The notes beneath the pieces were generated by a model that saw only the letters and a program-made list of their open reading frames with translations, was not told where the DNA came from and ran no database searches. 64,000 bases of DNA from UBA1756 sp045222555 (lineage in GTDB: Bacteria > Bacteroidota > Bacteroidia > Bacteroidales > WCHB1-69), in NCBI GenBank assembly GCA_045222555.1, contig JBGUYY010000068.1, positions 1 to 64,000 on the forward strand, given 5' to 3'. Shown one piece after another: positions 1 through 11,095 of the stretch (the first letter of the stretch is position 1; the number at the start of each line of letters is the position of its first letter). A program made the position numbers and the translations under genes.

Positions 1-3000
1 GGCGTCAGCGACCGGGGTGGCGGCAGTCAGCACCACGCCCACGGCGGGGCAGATGTAGTCGGCGGTGAGGTTGTGGCTGACCGTCAGTGCGAGGTCAGGA
101 TGCACCGTCAGGGTGATGGTGTCGGAATAGGAGGTTCCGCAGTCGTTGGTGGCGAAGTAGCAGATACGTACGTCGTTCCAATCCATGTTGGCGGTCTGCG
201 GGAAGGTGAGCTCTACCGGATCGGCCTCTTCGTCCTCCTGTACCTTCAGCCATCCTTCTTTGTTGGCGGCGATGTATTCGTCCTCGTCCACGTCAGGAAC
301 TGCGGGGTTGATCTCGGCGCCGAAGCAGATGCCCAGTTCGGTGTCCTCGATGGAGGCGATGACAGGTTTGTCGAACACGCTTACAATGGCGGTTTCGGTG
401 TAGCTTTCGTCGCAGCCGTTCACAACATGTCCTCTAATATAGTAGTCACCAGTGGCAGGAATACCCTGCTGGAGGTTGAGGGGCTGGAATTCGGCATCTT
501 CGGGGGCTACATCAAACGCGCTGGCATACTCCCAGGATTCGGTCGCGACAGAGCCATGGTCCTCATGATTGGGCATGTTGACTGCGATAGGACTGCTGAT
601 GCATTGTTCTTCTTCGATGTCAAGCTCGGCGTTGTCGAAGGTCGGGGCGCCGTAGACATCTACGTCGATGGAAGTCTCATCGCTTCCGCAGTTGTTTTCG
701 ACTCTGTAGATGAGGGAGTAGTCATGTCCGTAGAAGAACTGGGTATTGGGGGTGAGGAGTTCCGCATCCTCCTCGTCCATGCTCACCAGCCAGGAGGAGT
801 CTTTCTGTGAAGAGACGGTGTTCCATGTGATGTCGGGCATGAGGGCTTCGAGGACCTCCTCGCTGAGGGTGTTGCCGTTGCAGAGGGGATCAAGGTCCTC
901 AGTGATAGCGCTCACCTTCGGCATACTGTCGACGATGACCGTCACTGCGGTGCGGTATTGCGACATACAGCCGAACTCAAGCTCGCCCTCCACGGTGATG
1001 TGGACGGTTCCGCAGACGCTGCGGGGCTGCGGGTAGCTGGCCGGGAAGCCGGAGGTGAAGTCAGCGTTATACTGGAATCCGTAACCCTTGCTGATGGTGA
1101 GGAAGTCGTTGTTACTGATGGGTTCGCCGGGCTGGACCTGACTGTCATCATTGTAGTAAAGCTGCATCATGTTGCCGGTGTTGACGAGGATGGAGACGGT
1201 CTCGTTGGGCTGCAGGCTCATGGGGCTTGCGAGCCGTATGATCGCGTGCTCGCCCTCGGTGTATTCCATGTTGGCGTCAACGGATGTCCAGCTGGACTCG
1301 TCGATGGTGTTGTTGATGTCAAGTGCACCGGTATGGTAGTAGAGGAGTACCGAGTGTCCGACGCCCTGTGATGCGGGCACCTGCAGGTCGATGGAGTCGA
1401 GGGTTACAGGACTGCTGCCGGCGGTCAGGCCGAAGAAGACGGCGTTGCCGGAGTTGGACTGTGTTGCGGGTGTGGTGGGTACGGGCATGTGGCCACTGTA
1501 GGAGGTGATGTAGGAGGCTGTAGCGGCGTAGAGGGTCATGGAGGTGTCGGCGGTCAGACGGCTCAGCGGGGCACCGCTGGCGGTGGTGTCGAGGATCTGC
1601 TCCGTCACGTTGTCGGTATACCATACGATGATGGGCTCCAGCTGGAACTGGTCGTCATGTGCGTCGCCGGAGGCATTGATGCTGGAGAGGGACTGTCCCT
1701 TGCAGAACTCGTATGAATAGTCGGTGAGGGAAGGCTCTTCGAGCGGGATGACGGGTACCTGGACGGAGCCGGTGTTGCTGGACTGGCAGAGGAATCCGCC
1801 GCCCTCAAGCTCTTGTGCGTACTCGCGCAAGTAGTAGGTGGCAGTTTCTGTCTGGCGCTCCGTCATGGTGTAGGCGTGACCTCTGCCCACCTCGTGGGTG
1901 CAGTCGGCGTCGGAGTACCATATGTAGGTGTGGTTGGGTGTCGGTTCGCCGTTGATCTGGAGGGTGAAGTAGTTGCCGCAGTAGTTGGCGTCGATCTCGG
2001 TGATGGCTGCGGCTGTGAAGGCTGCTGCCTCAAGGACTACTTCAGTGGGCTCTGAGGAGCACAGCGGGATGGTGTCAATGTCGTTCTCCACACGGTAGGA
2101 GACGGCCTGCACATACAGGGTGTTCTCACCGAGGGTGAGCGGCGCTGTGATGTATTGTTCATCGCTCTGGGCGATCTCGATGCTGTTGGGCGTCGGGTAC
2201 TCGTCGTACCAGTAGTACATCAGCTGCATGCTGTTGGAGTTCTCGGAGGAGACGTTGAGGGTGGCTTGGTCGCCGCAGAGGAGGCCGGAGGGCATTTCGG
2301 TGATGAACAGCGTGCCGGGTACTCTCGTGTCGATGGTGAAGGTACCTTCGGAGGCGGTCCAGTTGGTGCTGCACACACCGTTCACTAAGCGGGTGTAGGT
2401 ATAGATGCCTGGGGTTTGTGCCAAGTAGGCCATTTCATCTGCGCTGACGAGGTAGATTTCGCCGTTGGCATCGTTGAAGCCGTCTTCAATATCTTGTCCG
2501 TTACGTTGCCATTGGTAGTTGAGGTTAATGCCGGTAGCGGCAGTAGTCTCGCTGATGGTTTGGCTGGTATAGGTACCGCAGGGAGCCACATAGTTGTTGG
2601 CGATAGCGCCAGCCGTAAAGGTGGCTGGAGTGTTGGTGGTGGTGAAGGTGGTGCTTGCCCAGCGACTTACACCATCCTCTTGACCGCAGTCGCTCTGTAT
2701 ATAGACTATGTAATCGGTTTCGGGGGTTAGACCGCAGAAACTATATTGGTTCTCGGTAGTAGTTGCAGTTATAGCTTCAACGGGTAAGGCTACCTTGATG
2801 GATATGTCATCAATATAGTATCGGTCATCATTGCCGTTTACACTACCGTCTTTGGAATACGACCATGTGAACGTGTGTGTGCCGGCGGTCACGGTGTAGC
2901 TGTGAAGTGTCCAGGAACTTGATCCAGTCTCCATGAGTTTTTCTGCCCCATCAATATAAAAATAACCCTTGTCGTAGTTGTCTTCGCTTGAAATGAGACT

Positions 3001-6000
3001 GTAGAACTCGATAATACCATCACCATCAAGCGTTTGAGTCAAAGATATGGAAGAAGTGGTATTACTTCCACTAACGTTATCGCTGGACATGCAATAATTA
3101 CCAGAATGATGGTTGGTGGATGATGCAATCCAGGGATAACTGGATGAATTATCATAAGTGGGACTGAGAACATCTGCATTAATATCATCATGATAGATGG
3201 TTTCGTAGGAAGCGCTTGCAGGCGTACAAATTACATTATAGCTTTCAGCTTCGCCAGTCCAAGAAATATCAATCGAGTTGCCTGTCAGATTGGAAGTCGT
3301 GATTTCAGTTGGGGTATAGCATGCAATGTCGGTGTTGAAGGTAGCCACTTCGCTCCAGTCGGTATTGTTGGTGCCGCTGCAGTTGAGTCCCCTCACTTGC
3401 CACTCGTATCGATTGTCGGGCTGAAGTCCTGTAAGATCGAGTGTGGCTTCGTTAGATGTGACCGTTGTCCAGTTTTCAGTGCCATAGAGACCGAAATCAT
3501 CCACATAAAGATAATACTGGTCTGAACAGTTAAAGTGATGGATGGCGATGTAGCCTGCCTGTCCAGCATAGTTGCTTAAATCAGCTGTGTATTCTACATA
3601 TTGGTTGCTGGTGGTGGTCTCTCCAACTAAAACAGTATTGAAGTCGGAAATTGAATTTCCAGAGGTGGAAACATAGATGGCGAAATGTTCGTAGGGTCTC
3701 TCATTTCCATAACCACTCAACCATACTCTTAAAGTGCCCTGCAGATCGATGAGGGGCGAGATCAACCAGTCGTCAGGGGTTGTCCCATACATATCAAAAA
3801 TATAGCTGAGGTTATAGGCTGCACTGTGTCCTGAATGAGTTGTGGCATATCCGGTAGACCAGGTGTTTCCGTCGCCGTTGGCATCAATGGCTGTCCAGCC
3901 CGTTGGCATAGTCTCGCCTTCAAAGTCTTCGTAGAAATAGACTTTTCTGTAGCGTACATCGTAACTGTTCTGGTTGTCGGCCCAGCTCAACGAGGCAGAG
4001 TTTGTTGTAACGTCGGTGGAAACCAGGCTTGTGGGAGGGGTACAAGCATCAGGAGTGGTGAAGTAGAGGCCTTGACTCCAGTTGCTGGTGCCATCGGTGG
4101 AGCCGCAATCGGCTTGCACCAGTACCTCGTAAAAGGTTTCAGGGGTCAAGCCTGTGATGGTGCATGAGTTAGTAGTGGAAGTTTGGGTCTGTGCAGTACC
4201 ATAAGAATAGGTATTGATGGTGTTGTAAACGCTAAAATCGTCAAGGAAAAGATAGTCTTTGCCGGTATCTCTATGGCGAATAGCTATGTAACCTTGTTGT
4301 CCGGCATAGGCGCTCAAGTCAACGCTTCTTTCACCCCATGTTCCATCTGCTGGTGCGGGTTCAGGAGTTTCCACGTAAACAAAATCACTAATAGCATTGG
4401 TGCCAGTAGAGACATAAATCTCAAAATGCTCCTGCCAACCTGCGTTGTCACCCAGCACCCAGAATTTAACGACATCGCCCAATGTCATTTGAGGCGATAC
4501 GAGCCAGTTGTCAACCGTGCGGTCTTCGCCATCATAGCTTCTTGACAAGGCACTATAACTGCCAGTATGGGGCGCTCCATATGATGTATTATCTGACAGA
4601 TGCCAATCTGTTATGTTAAATTCGCTGGTTGTATTTGTGGCATGGTATGCTTCTATATAAATCGTCCATCCGCTAAGGCCATTCTCGAAGCCATCGTAGA
4701 AGATTTGGCTGAGTGTTGTGCCTGTAACGGTTGCGGGTCTATACTGTACGGTGTAACTCTCTGCATCGCCGTTCCAGCTGATACCAGCTGTGCTTTGTGT
4801 CAAGTTGCTGGCGGTTACGTTGGTGGGGGCGGGGCAAAGCTCCTCTGTGGTGAAGGAGACGGTATTGCTCCATGCGCTCTGTTCGTTTGCATCGCAGTAG
4901 GCGCGCACCTTCACGGTATAGGCTGTGCCTTGGGTTAAGCCAGACAACGTGTAAGGATGTGTGTTGACCAATATCGGGTTGCTTTCGTCGCCATTGACGC
5001 AAATCTGCCATTGGTTTTCATTGCCGCTAGGTGTCCAATTCAGCTGAACGCTTTGGGCATCGGGAGTGCCAGCGGTGAGATTGGTGGGCTTGGTACAGGT
5101 GGGACATACACTATAGGTAACCGCATCAACCTCAGAACCAGAGCCTTGGAGAATCACCTCATTATCGGTGCCATAAATCGTAAAAGAAGTCTCGCCAATG
5201 TATGAACCCGTGACCCATACCAACTGGATGTCGGTATTGGCGCATATAGAAAGTGTTCCACTGGCTGAAGAACCGCTTTCGATGGTTAACGTGGCAATGG
5301 TTGAGTTGTCACTCAGGTCGATTACTTGAATCTCATTTCCGTTCCAGCCATCACCATAACTATCTGAAAGACTATAGGTGATGGAACACATGGTATTGCA
5401 GCGGCTTGTGGTGAACTGGATTGATCGCCAATCACTTTCGTCAGAGGAACTGCAAACAGCCTTTACTTCAACATCATAAGTGGTGTTGAGAGCGAGGTCA
5501 GAGAGAGAATAGTTGGTGCTATTAATGCCGTTTACCGTAGTCCAGGTGGTTGCATTAGAGGCTTTATAGCGGAGACTATATTGTGATGCATTTCCGTTCC
5601 ATGAGAGGGTGGCCCCCGTGGTCGTTATATTGCTGGCAGCAAGGTCTGTGGGTTTGGGACAGGTGGAACAGCCACTAGCAGTGATGTGTGCTTTCCAGCC
5701 TGCATAATTAACACTACCATCTGCCTTCCAAACTATAGTCATCGTACCTGTAGTGGTTGTGAGGACTGGCGGAAGATTTGTGTTAGAATAGTTGGATTGG
5801 CTATAGGATGCTCCATCAAGTAACGCTGTGCCATCAGTGCCTCCATCATAAATGATTAAATAATCCCAGCTAGAGCCTTCTACTGCAAATTCGTTAAAAG
5901 TCAGTGTTATTTCTCCATCAGAAAAGAAGGTCGCCGTTTGTGTACTGCCGATATTTGTGTAATTCTCGCTATCGCCACCGTCGTCGAAGAAACAGTACAC

Positions 6001-6955
6001 GGAACCACATTCAATATTTTGTGTTAGCCCGTCATACATATTAAGGCTATACTCGCAGGGTGTAACGAATGTAATACTGTTCCAGTCGCTTTCATCACCG
6101 CCTCCACAGTCGGCCTTTACGCGGACGTGGTAGGTTGTCTCGGCGGTGAGGCCGGTAAGCGATGTGGTGGGGCTGCCGCTCACATTCACGGTCTGACTGT
6201 TGGAGAAACTGCTGTTGGTGCTGTATTCTACCACCCAGTTGGTGGCGGTACCACGTTCCGTCCAAGTGAGGGTGGCACCTGTAGCCGTCACATTGTTGGC
6301 AGCAAAATTGTTGGGCTTCTGGCAGGATGCTACTTGTGCTGGTTCGTAGGTGAATGTGGTCTTGGGAATGAAGTTGCGTTGCGTTGCGGATACAGATGAG
6401 AGGCTTGAGGATGAATAGCCTTGTACAGAAGCGCCTGATACGGTTTCACCATAAAAGGAGGCACTAGAATAACTGCCAGTAGATGTTTCATAAATGCCTA
6501 TTAGTAGGTTCCCGCCAGAATAATCATAGGGTGTGGTAAATGAGATGGTCATTTGGCTGCTACTTATGCTTAAGGTGCCAGTATAAACAACGGTTCCAGG
6601 ACCGCTAAAACTGCTGATGCTTGTGCTGCTTACTTCTTTCAAAAATACTTGGAAGGTTGCTCCCCATGAGATACTGCTTGAAGCGGAGTAGAACTTGATG
6701 GAGGTTATTGTTCCATTATCCATGTCGGTAAGTTCAGAAGCCGGAATAACGAATTCGGACTTTTGGTATGCGTCAGCCCAATATCCATACACTGGAACAT
6801 AAGAGTTTGTTGTAGTTCCATCATGCACGGTGAGAGTTTCTTGTCCCCACGTTTTTTTGTCCGACTCCGATGCAGAGCAGGATTCCCAATAGGAGGGGGA
6901 GGAGGGCAATGCGGGATCGCCGTCCGGTGTTTGAAAGAGATAAAGATGCTTTCAT
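1..6955 (-). CDS. Giant multidomain surface adhesin (FN3 / cleaved-adhesin / Ig-like), 3' end outside window, frameshifted near 5' end
   Basis: About 2318 residues are visible and no stop is reached at the left edge. The ATG at 6955 opens a signal peptide with a hydrophobic core (IALLPLLLGILLCIG). That frame stops at TGA 6823-6821, while the mature protein continues in the +1 frame from about position 6850. Frame-corrected order: N-terminal beta module (about 38-200), FN3 (205-295), CUB-like module with two cysteines (298-425), FN3 (428-518), a YGDGWNG module (520-615), FN3 (615-705), three FN3 domains each interrupted by a cleaved-adhesin/choice-of-anchor module (705-1438), then Ig-like or PKD-like repeats (1440 to the edge). 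Such proteins in Bacteroidales are T9SS cargos that act on the cell surface as adhesins. The sorting domain would lie beyond the window, so export by T9SS is inferred. The gene stands alone behind its own promoter box at 7127-7134. Confidence 0.85.
6852..6858 (-). repeat. A7 homopolymer (T7 on plus strand) at the frameshift point of the giant adhesin
   Basis: Seven T on the plus strand, read as CAAAAAAAC in the coding direction. Upstream of it the ATG-signal-peptide frame is open; downstream the frame with WGQETLTVHDG is open for more than 2200 codons. With six A instead of seven, the two parts join as one ORF. This could be an assembly error, phase variation by slipped-strand mispairing, or transcriptional slippage. 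Confidence 0.8.
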
Positions 6956-7126
6956 AATAAATGTATTTAATTAATATTATATTGTTGTTTCAGGTTTTGG
7001 TGTTCAGTTTTCAGTTTTGTTTCTGCTTTTTATAAGGCATTCTGTTGCTTTGTGAGTTTTATCTTAATGGGTAGTAGTGGGTTAAATTTCTCTATTCTTT
7101 AGGGCATTGTACAAAATTTGCCGCTG

Positions 7127-7134
7127 CAAATATA
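7127..7134 (-). promoter_or_regulatory. Promoter -7 box for the giant adhesin
   Basis: TATATTTG on the minus strand fits the Bacteroidetes primary-sigma -7 consensus TAnnTTTG. It leaves an untranslated leader of roughly 165 nt before the ATG at 6955. Confidence 0.55.
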
Positions 7135-7267
7135 CGAAAAATTTAGCAATGCGCAATAAAAATAAAAAAAAATTCAACAATGCAGTGTGGAAAGGTCTCA
7201 TTGGTGGCCCCCTCTTTCAATTTTCAATTTTCAACTTTCATTTTTTCCATTATTTCAATATTTAATG

Positions 7268-7275
7268 TATTTTTG
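7268..7275 (+). promoter_or_regulatory. Promoter -7 box for the TonB receptor/DUF5689 operon
   Basis: TATTTTTG matches TAnnTTTG. It lies 31 nt before the ATG at 7307, which supports that start over the upstream ATG-type extension. Confidence 0.65.
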
Positions 7276-7306
7276 CAGATGGAAAAATATCATCAAATTT
7301 AAAGAT

Positions 7307-9820
7307 ATGAAGAAAACGTTATTACTCGTTTTTTCTTTTGTAATGTTTTGCTATACAGGATTTTCGCAAGAAGATCAAACGCAAACAGACAGCGTGGCGA
7401 ACAATCGCAACGGCGCAGAAGCACCCGCTTTTGACACGGAAGGACTGGACGATGAGGAATCAACAGCCGGCGGCTTCGTGCCCGGACTGCTGCACTCGTC
7501 GCGCGACGTGTTCAGCAACAATACCTCCTACGCCTTCGGCATCGCCTACTTCAAGGCCCGTGGCCTCGACTCGAAGTACCAGACCATCGCCATCAACGGC
7601 CTGGAGATGGAGAGCCTTGTGACAGGGCGCGCCGTGTATGCGCAATGGGGCGGTCTCAACCGTATCTTCCGCTGGCCCGAGAATGTGGGCAACCTCGATC
7701 CCGTGACCTTCAACTTCGGTGACATCGGCGGCTCCACCAACTACACCATCCGCGCCTCCAACTACCGCCACCAGTTCCATGCCAACTACTCGCTCTGCAA
7801 CCGCAACTACAACAACCGCATCATGCTCACCTACGCTACCGGTCTGATGAAGAACGGCTGGGCCTTCGCCGCCTCCGCCTCCACCCGCTTCGGCAGCCAG
7901 CTGAGCTACGTGGACGGCAGCAGCTATACAGGCTTCGCCTATTTCTTTTCTGCCGAAAAACGCATCAACAGCGAGCATGCTCTCAACTTATCGTTCTGGG
8001 GTTCACCCACTTCCAGAAGTCTGCAGAGCAACTCCACTCAGGAGGTGTACGACCTTACCGGCGACCATTACTACAACTCCAACTGGGGATGGTACGACGG
8101 GAAGAAGCGCAATGCCCGCATCCGCAAAACCTACGAACCGGTGTTCTTGCTCTCGCATTATTACACTCCGCAAAATGGCAAATATCAGATTACTACGAAT
8201 TTAGGAAGCAGCTTCGGTCGCCAGAGCACCACTTCGCTCAACTGGGCTGATGTGCCAGATCCGCGTCCCGACTACTACCGCTACCTGCCCAGCTACATCA
8301 CCGACGACGATGCCCTGCAGGCCTGGTACACCGACCAGTGGCTGCACAACCGCAACTTCCGCCAGCTCGACTGGGACCACTTCTATGAGGTGAACCAGTT
8401 GGCCGCCGCCAACGACGAGCGCGCCCAGTATATCGTGGAGAATCGCGTCATCGACCATGTACAGGTGTCGGGTGCCACCAACGTGGTGACCAACCTCACC
8501 GACCATATCAAGCTCGCCGCTGGTGTGGATATTCGTGGTTATCATCAACGTAACTATAAAACTATCAACGATTTGTTGGGAGGTGCCTATTGGCTCAACG
8601 AGGACAAATATGCCGATGGCGAAAGTCCCGACAATCCCTACCTGCTGTACGACGATTTGGACAATATCGGTGCGCACCTCGGCGTGGGCGACAAATTCGG
8701 CTACGATTACGCCTATAACATTTTTAAGCAGAATGTATGGGCTACCGCTAAATTTGCCTACAGCCATGTGGATTTCCATGTGGGGGCTAATTTCACAGCC
8801 ACCGAGATGTGGCGTACGGGTTACATGCGCAACGGCCGTTTCCCCGATGATTCTCAAGGACGTTCCGAGGTCAAAGTTTTCCCTGACTATGGCTTGAAAG
8901 CTGGCGTTACTTATAAAATAAACGGTCGTAATTATTTGGTGGCTAATGCTCAATGGCAAACCCAAGCTCCCAGCATCCTCGACGCTTTCATCAATCCGAA
9001 CATCCGTAATGAATATGTGGGTTGGGTTGAGAGTGAGAAGGACCTTGGCGTGGACTTCTCCTACATCATGCGCTATCCCTTTATGCGGATGCGACTGACG
9101 GGCTATTATTATATGTTTAGAGATGTTACCGACCAGTTCAGCTTCTACCATGATGACTATGGTACTTTCGTGAATTATGCCATGAGCAACATCAACAAGC
9201 GCAACATGGGTATCGAGTTGGGTATTGAAATTCCTATCGGCTCGATGTTCACGGTGGCGTTGGCCGGCAACTACGGCGACTATATCTATACCAACCAGCC
9301 CAATGTCACCATCTCGGCCGACAATGGTTATGATGTGTTCGGCAGTGGTTTTACGGAGTATGACGAACTGGTATATTGGAAGAATTTCCACGTGGCCGCC
9401 GGTCCGCAGGTGGCGGGTACCCTCGGTCTGAAATTCAACTATAAGTATTGGTATGTCAACCTCAATGCCAACTATTTCGACAAGATTTATGTGGACATGA
9501 ATCCTGAACGTCGTACCACTGCAGCTCGAGGCACACTGTCCACCAACAGCGAGCAGTATCAGCAGCTTGTTGCGCAGGAGCGTTGCAAAGGTCAGTTCAC
9601 GCTGGACCTTTCGGTGAGCAAATCGTGGAAGGTGAAGCAGAACACTATCGGCTTCAATGTGAGTCTCACCAACCTCACCAACAACAAGAACCTTGTGACT
9701 TCGGGTTGGGAGCAGCGTCGTTACGACTACAGCGGCTACAATGTCAACAAGTTCCCCAACAAGTACTATTATGCACAGGGAATCACCTTCTACATTGGCA
9801 TCAATTACACTTTTCAATAA
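7307..9820 (+). CDS. TonB-dependent receptor-like outer membrane beta-barrel protein
   Basis: 837 residues from ATG 7307. MKKTLLLVFSFVMFCYTGFSQ is a good signal peptide, and the longer upstream frame adds 40 residues with no export signal. After an acidic, Asn/Gln-rich stretch, residues about 50-170 resemble a short plug domain (SRDVFSNNTSYAFG, then INGLEM). From there to the C-terminus alternating Tyr/Phe-rich strands form a large barrel ending in ITFYIGINYTFQ, with a terminal aromatic residue as expected for BAM-assembled barrels. No N-terminal carboxypeptidase-like domain, and no SusD gene follows. Instead two DUF5689 lipoproteins begin 6 and 1275 bp downstream in the same direction, so the three genes probably form one transcription unit and one uptake machine. 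The substrate cannot be read from the sequence. Confidence 0.8.
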   Translation: MKKTLLLVFSFVMFCYTGFSQEDQTQTDSVANNRNGAEAPAFDTEGLDDEESTAGGFVPGLLHSSRDVFSNNTSYAFGIAYFKARGLDSKYQTIAINGLEMESLVTGRAVYAQWGGLNRIFRWPENVGNLDPVTFNFGDIGGSTNYTIRASNYRHQFHANYSLCNRNYNNRIMLTYATGLMKNGWAFAASASTRFGSQLSYVDGSSYTGFAYFFSAEKRINSEHALNLSFWGSPTSRSLQSNSTQEVYDLTGDHYYNSNWGWYDGKKRNARIRKTYEPVFLLSHYYTPQNGKYQITTNLGSSFGRQSTTSLNWADVPDPRPDYYRYLPSYITDDDALQAWYTDQWLHNRNFRQLDWDHFYEVNQLAAANDERAQYIVENRVIDHVQVSGATNVVTNLTDHIKLAAGVDIRGYHQRNYKTINDLLGGAYWLNEDKYADGESPDNPYLLYDDLDNIGAHLGVGDKFGYDYAYNIFKQNVWATAKFAYSHVDFHVGANFTATEMWRTGYMRNGRFPDDSQGRSEVKVFPDYGLKAGVTYKINGRNYLVANAQWQTQAPSILDAFINPNIRNEYVGWVESEKDLGVDFSYIMRYPFMRMRLTGYYYMFRDVTDQFSFYHDDYGTFVNYAMSNINKRNMGIELGIEIPIGSMFTVALAGNYGDYIYTNQPNVTISADNGYDVFGSGFTEYDELVYWKNFHVAAGPQVAGTLGLKFNYKYWYVNLNANYFDKIYVDMNPERRTTAARGTLSTNSEQYQQLVAQERCKGQFTLDLSVSKSWKVKQNTIGFNVSLTNLTNNKNLVTSGWEQRRYDYSGYNVNKFPNKYYYAQGITFYIGINYTFQ

Positions 9821-9826
9821 TAGATA

Positions 9827-11077
9827 ATGTTTAAGATTATGAATAGTTTCAACAAAGTGAAAATGATGATAGCGGCGCTTCTGCTGGTGGTAGTGGGAGC
9901 GGGCTGCAACAAGGAACTGGATGAGGCTCCCGTGCTGCGCTATACTGGCGAGGCCAACATGACCATTGAGGATCTGCTGGCCCTGCATCAGGTAGGCAGT
10001 GTGGACTCGTATTCTGAAATCCCTGAGGGAACGATTATTACGGGTGTCATTACCTCCAGCGACCAAGAGGGCAACTGCTACAAGTACCTGACTATTCAGG
10101 ATGAGACGGGTGCCATCATGATCAAGGTGGACGACTCGAAGCTCTATCCCAGATACCGCATTGGGCAACGACTTTATGTGGAATGCCGCGATATGGTGAT
10201 CGGCGACTACCGCAAGAACAAGCAGCTCGGTTTTTGGGTGGACGGTTCGATAACAGGCATTCCCTCTTCACGTGAGGCCATGTACCTGTATCGCGACGAT
10301 GTGTGCGGTGCAGAACCGGAAGCTTTGGTCATCACCTCCAAGAATGACATTGACCCCAGCATGTACAACCGTTTGGTGAAGCTGGAAGGCTGTCATTTTG
10401 AGGAGGGCGGAACGGCCACCTACTGCGAGCCGGGAGCGGCCACTTCGCGCAACATTGTGATGAGCGACAACACGCAGATTGTGCTGCGTACCAGCAACTA
10501 CGCCACTTTCGCCAATACGGTGCTGCCGTCCGGCGAGGGCGACCTCTATGGCATTCTGACCATCTATAACACGACGCCCCAGCTGATCATCCGCTCGCTG
10601 GATGATGTGCACATGTCAGGCGGCGGCGTGAATCCGGGCACTACCGAAACCCTCTACAGCGTCGATTTCTCCAGCAACCCGCTGGAGGGACAGGGCTGGA
10701 CAGTGCAGGGCGACGCGGGCTGGTTCTACTGGACCGGCGGTCCGGCTTTCGCTATCCAAAATCAAGGTAGTGACTTGATTGATAGTTGGTTGGTGTCGCC
10801 CGCCATCAGCGGACTGAGCGGCTATCAGGATGTGTTTGTCACGGTGGAAGATGTTGTCAATGCTTCCGCCAATGGCCTGATGGAGATGTACTACAGCACC
10901 TCCTTCAACGGCACCGTCATCAACGCCAGCGATTGGACAGTCTTTCATAATATGGAAACCCTACCGGCAGATGTGGCATCCAACAGCAACTTCCGCATCG
11001 CCTTCCGCTACCGCGATGCCAATGGTGCCAACTGGCGTATCAACAGTGTGCAAATCAAGGGCGTACCTGTCCGTTAA
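9827..11077 (+). CDS. DUF5689 surface lipoprotein (first copy)
   Basis: 416 residues. A signal peptide ends in the lipobox VGAGC, giving lipidated Cys at about residue 27 (ATG 9839 is an alternative start). Residues about 45-250 form the DUF5689 region, with an OB-fold-like stretch containing ITGVITSSD, YLTIQDETGAI and GQRLYV. The C-terminal 130 residues look like a choice-of-anchor J/cleaved-adhesin-type beta sandwich (LIDSWLVSPAI, FRIAFRYRD). It lies 6 bp after the TonB receptor and 18 bp before a paralog, so the set is likely one operon. I infer that it is a substrate-binding partner of the receptor, in the place SusD takes in glycan systems. The OB-fold hints at nucleic acid or another polymer as ligand, but that is a guess. 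Confidence 0.75.
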   Translation: MFKIMNSFNKVKMMIAALLLVVVGAGCNKELDEAPVLRYTGEANMTIEDLLALHQVGSVDSYSEIPEGTIITGVITSSDQEGNCYKYLTIQDETGAIMIKVDDSKLYPRYRIGQRLYVECRDMVIGDYRKNKQLGFWVDGSITGIPSSREAMYLYRDDVCGAEPEALVITSKNDIDPSMYNRLVKLEGCHFEEGGTATYCEPGAATSRNIVMSDNTQIVLRTSNYATFANTVLPSGEGDLYGILTIYNTTPQLIIRSLDDVHMSGGGVNPGTTETLYSVDFSSNPLEGQGWTVQGDAGWFYWTGGPAFAIQNQGSDLIDSWLVSPAISGLSGYQDVFVTVEDVVNASANGLMEMYYSTSFNGTVINASDWTVFHNMETLPADVASNSNFRIAFRYRDANGANWRINSVQIKGVPVR

Positions 11078-11095
11078 TCTTTAAAAATCTGAATT

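Larger units (their letters stand above)
6956..7306. other. 351-bp divergent intergenic region between the giant adhesin and the TonB receptor
   Basis: AT-rich and without a convincing gene. It holds a minus-strand promoter box (7127-7134), a plus-strand promoter box (7268-7275) and two small clusters of the TTTTCAA/TTTTCAG heptamer repeat (about 7002-7017 and 7215-7240). An in-frame extension of the receptor reading frame upstream to 7187 lacks a signal peptide and covers the promoter and repeat cluster, so I treat it as non-coding. Confidence 0.6.

Noticed and set aside
73..6957. Many plus-strand open frames across the first 7 kb
   Set aside because: They are all in the codon-aligned antisense frame of the giant adhesin and read as Gly/Val/His-rich low-information sequence.
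8201..10168. A 655-codon open frame on the minus strand opposite the TonB receptor and first DUF5689 gene
   Set aside because: It has no export signal, domain or promoter, its composition is that of an antisense shadow (rich in His, Val, Ile), and it covers two well-supported genes.
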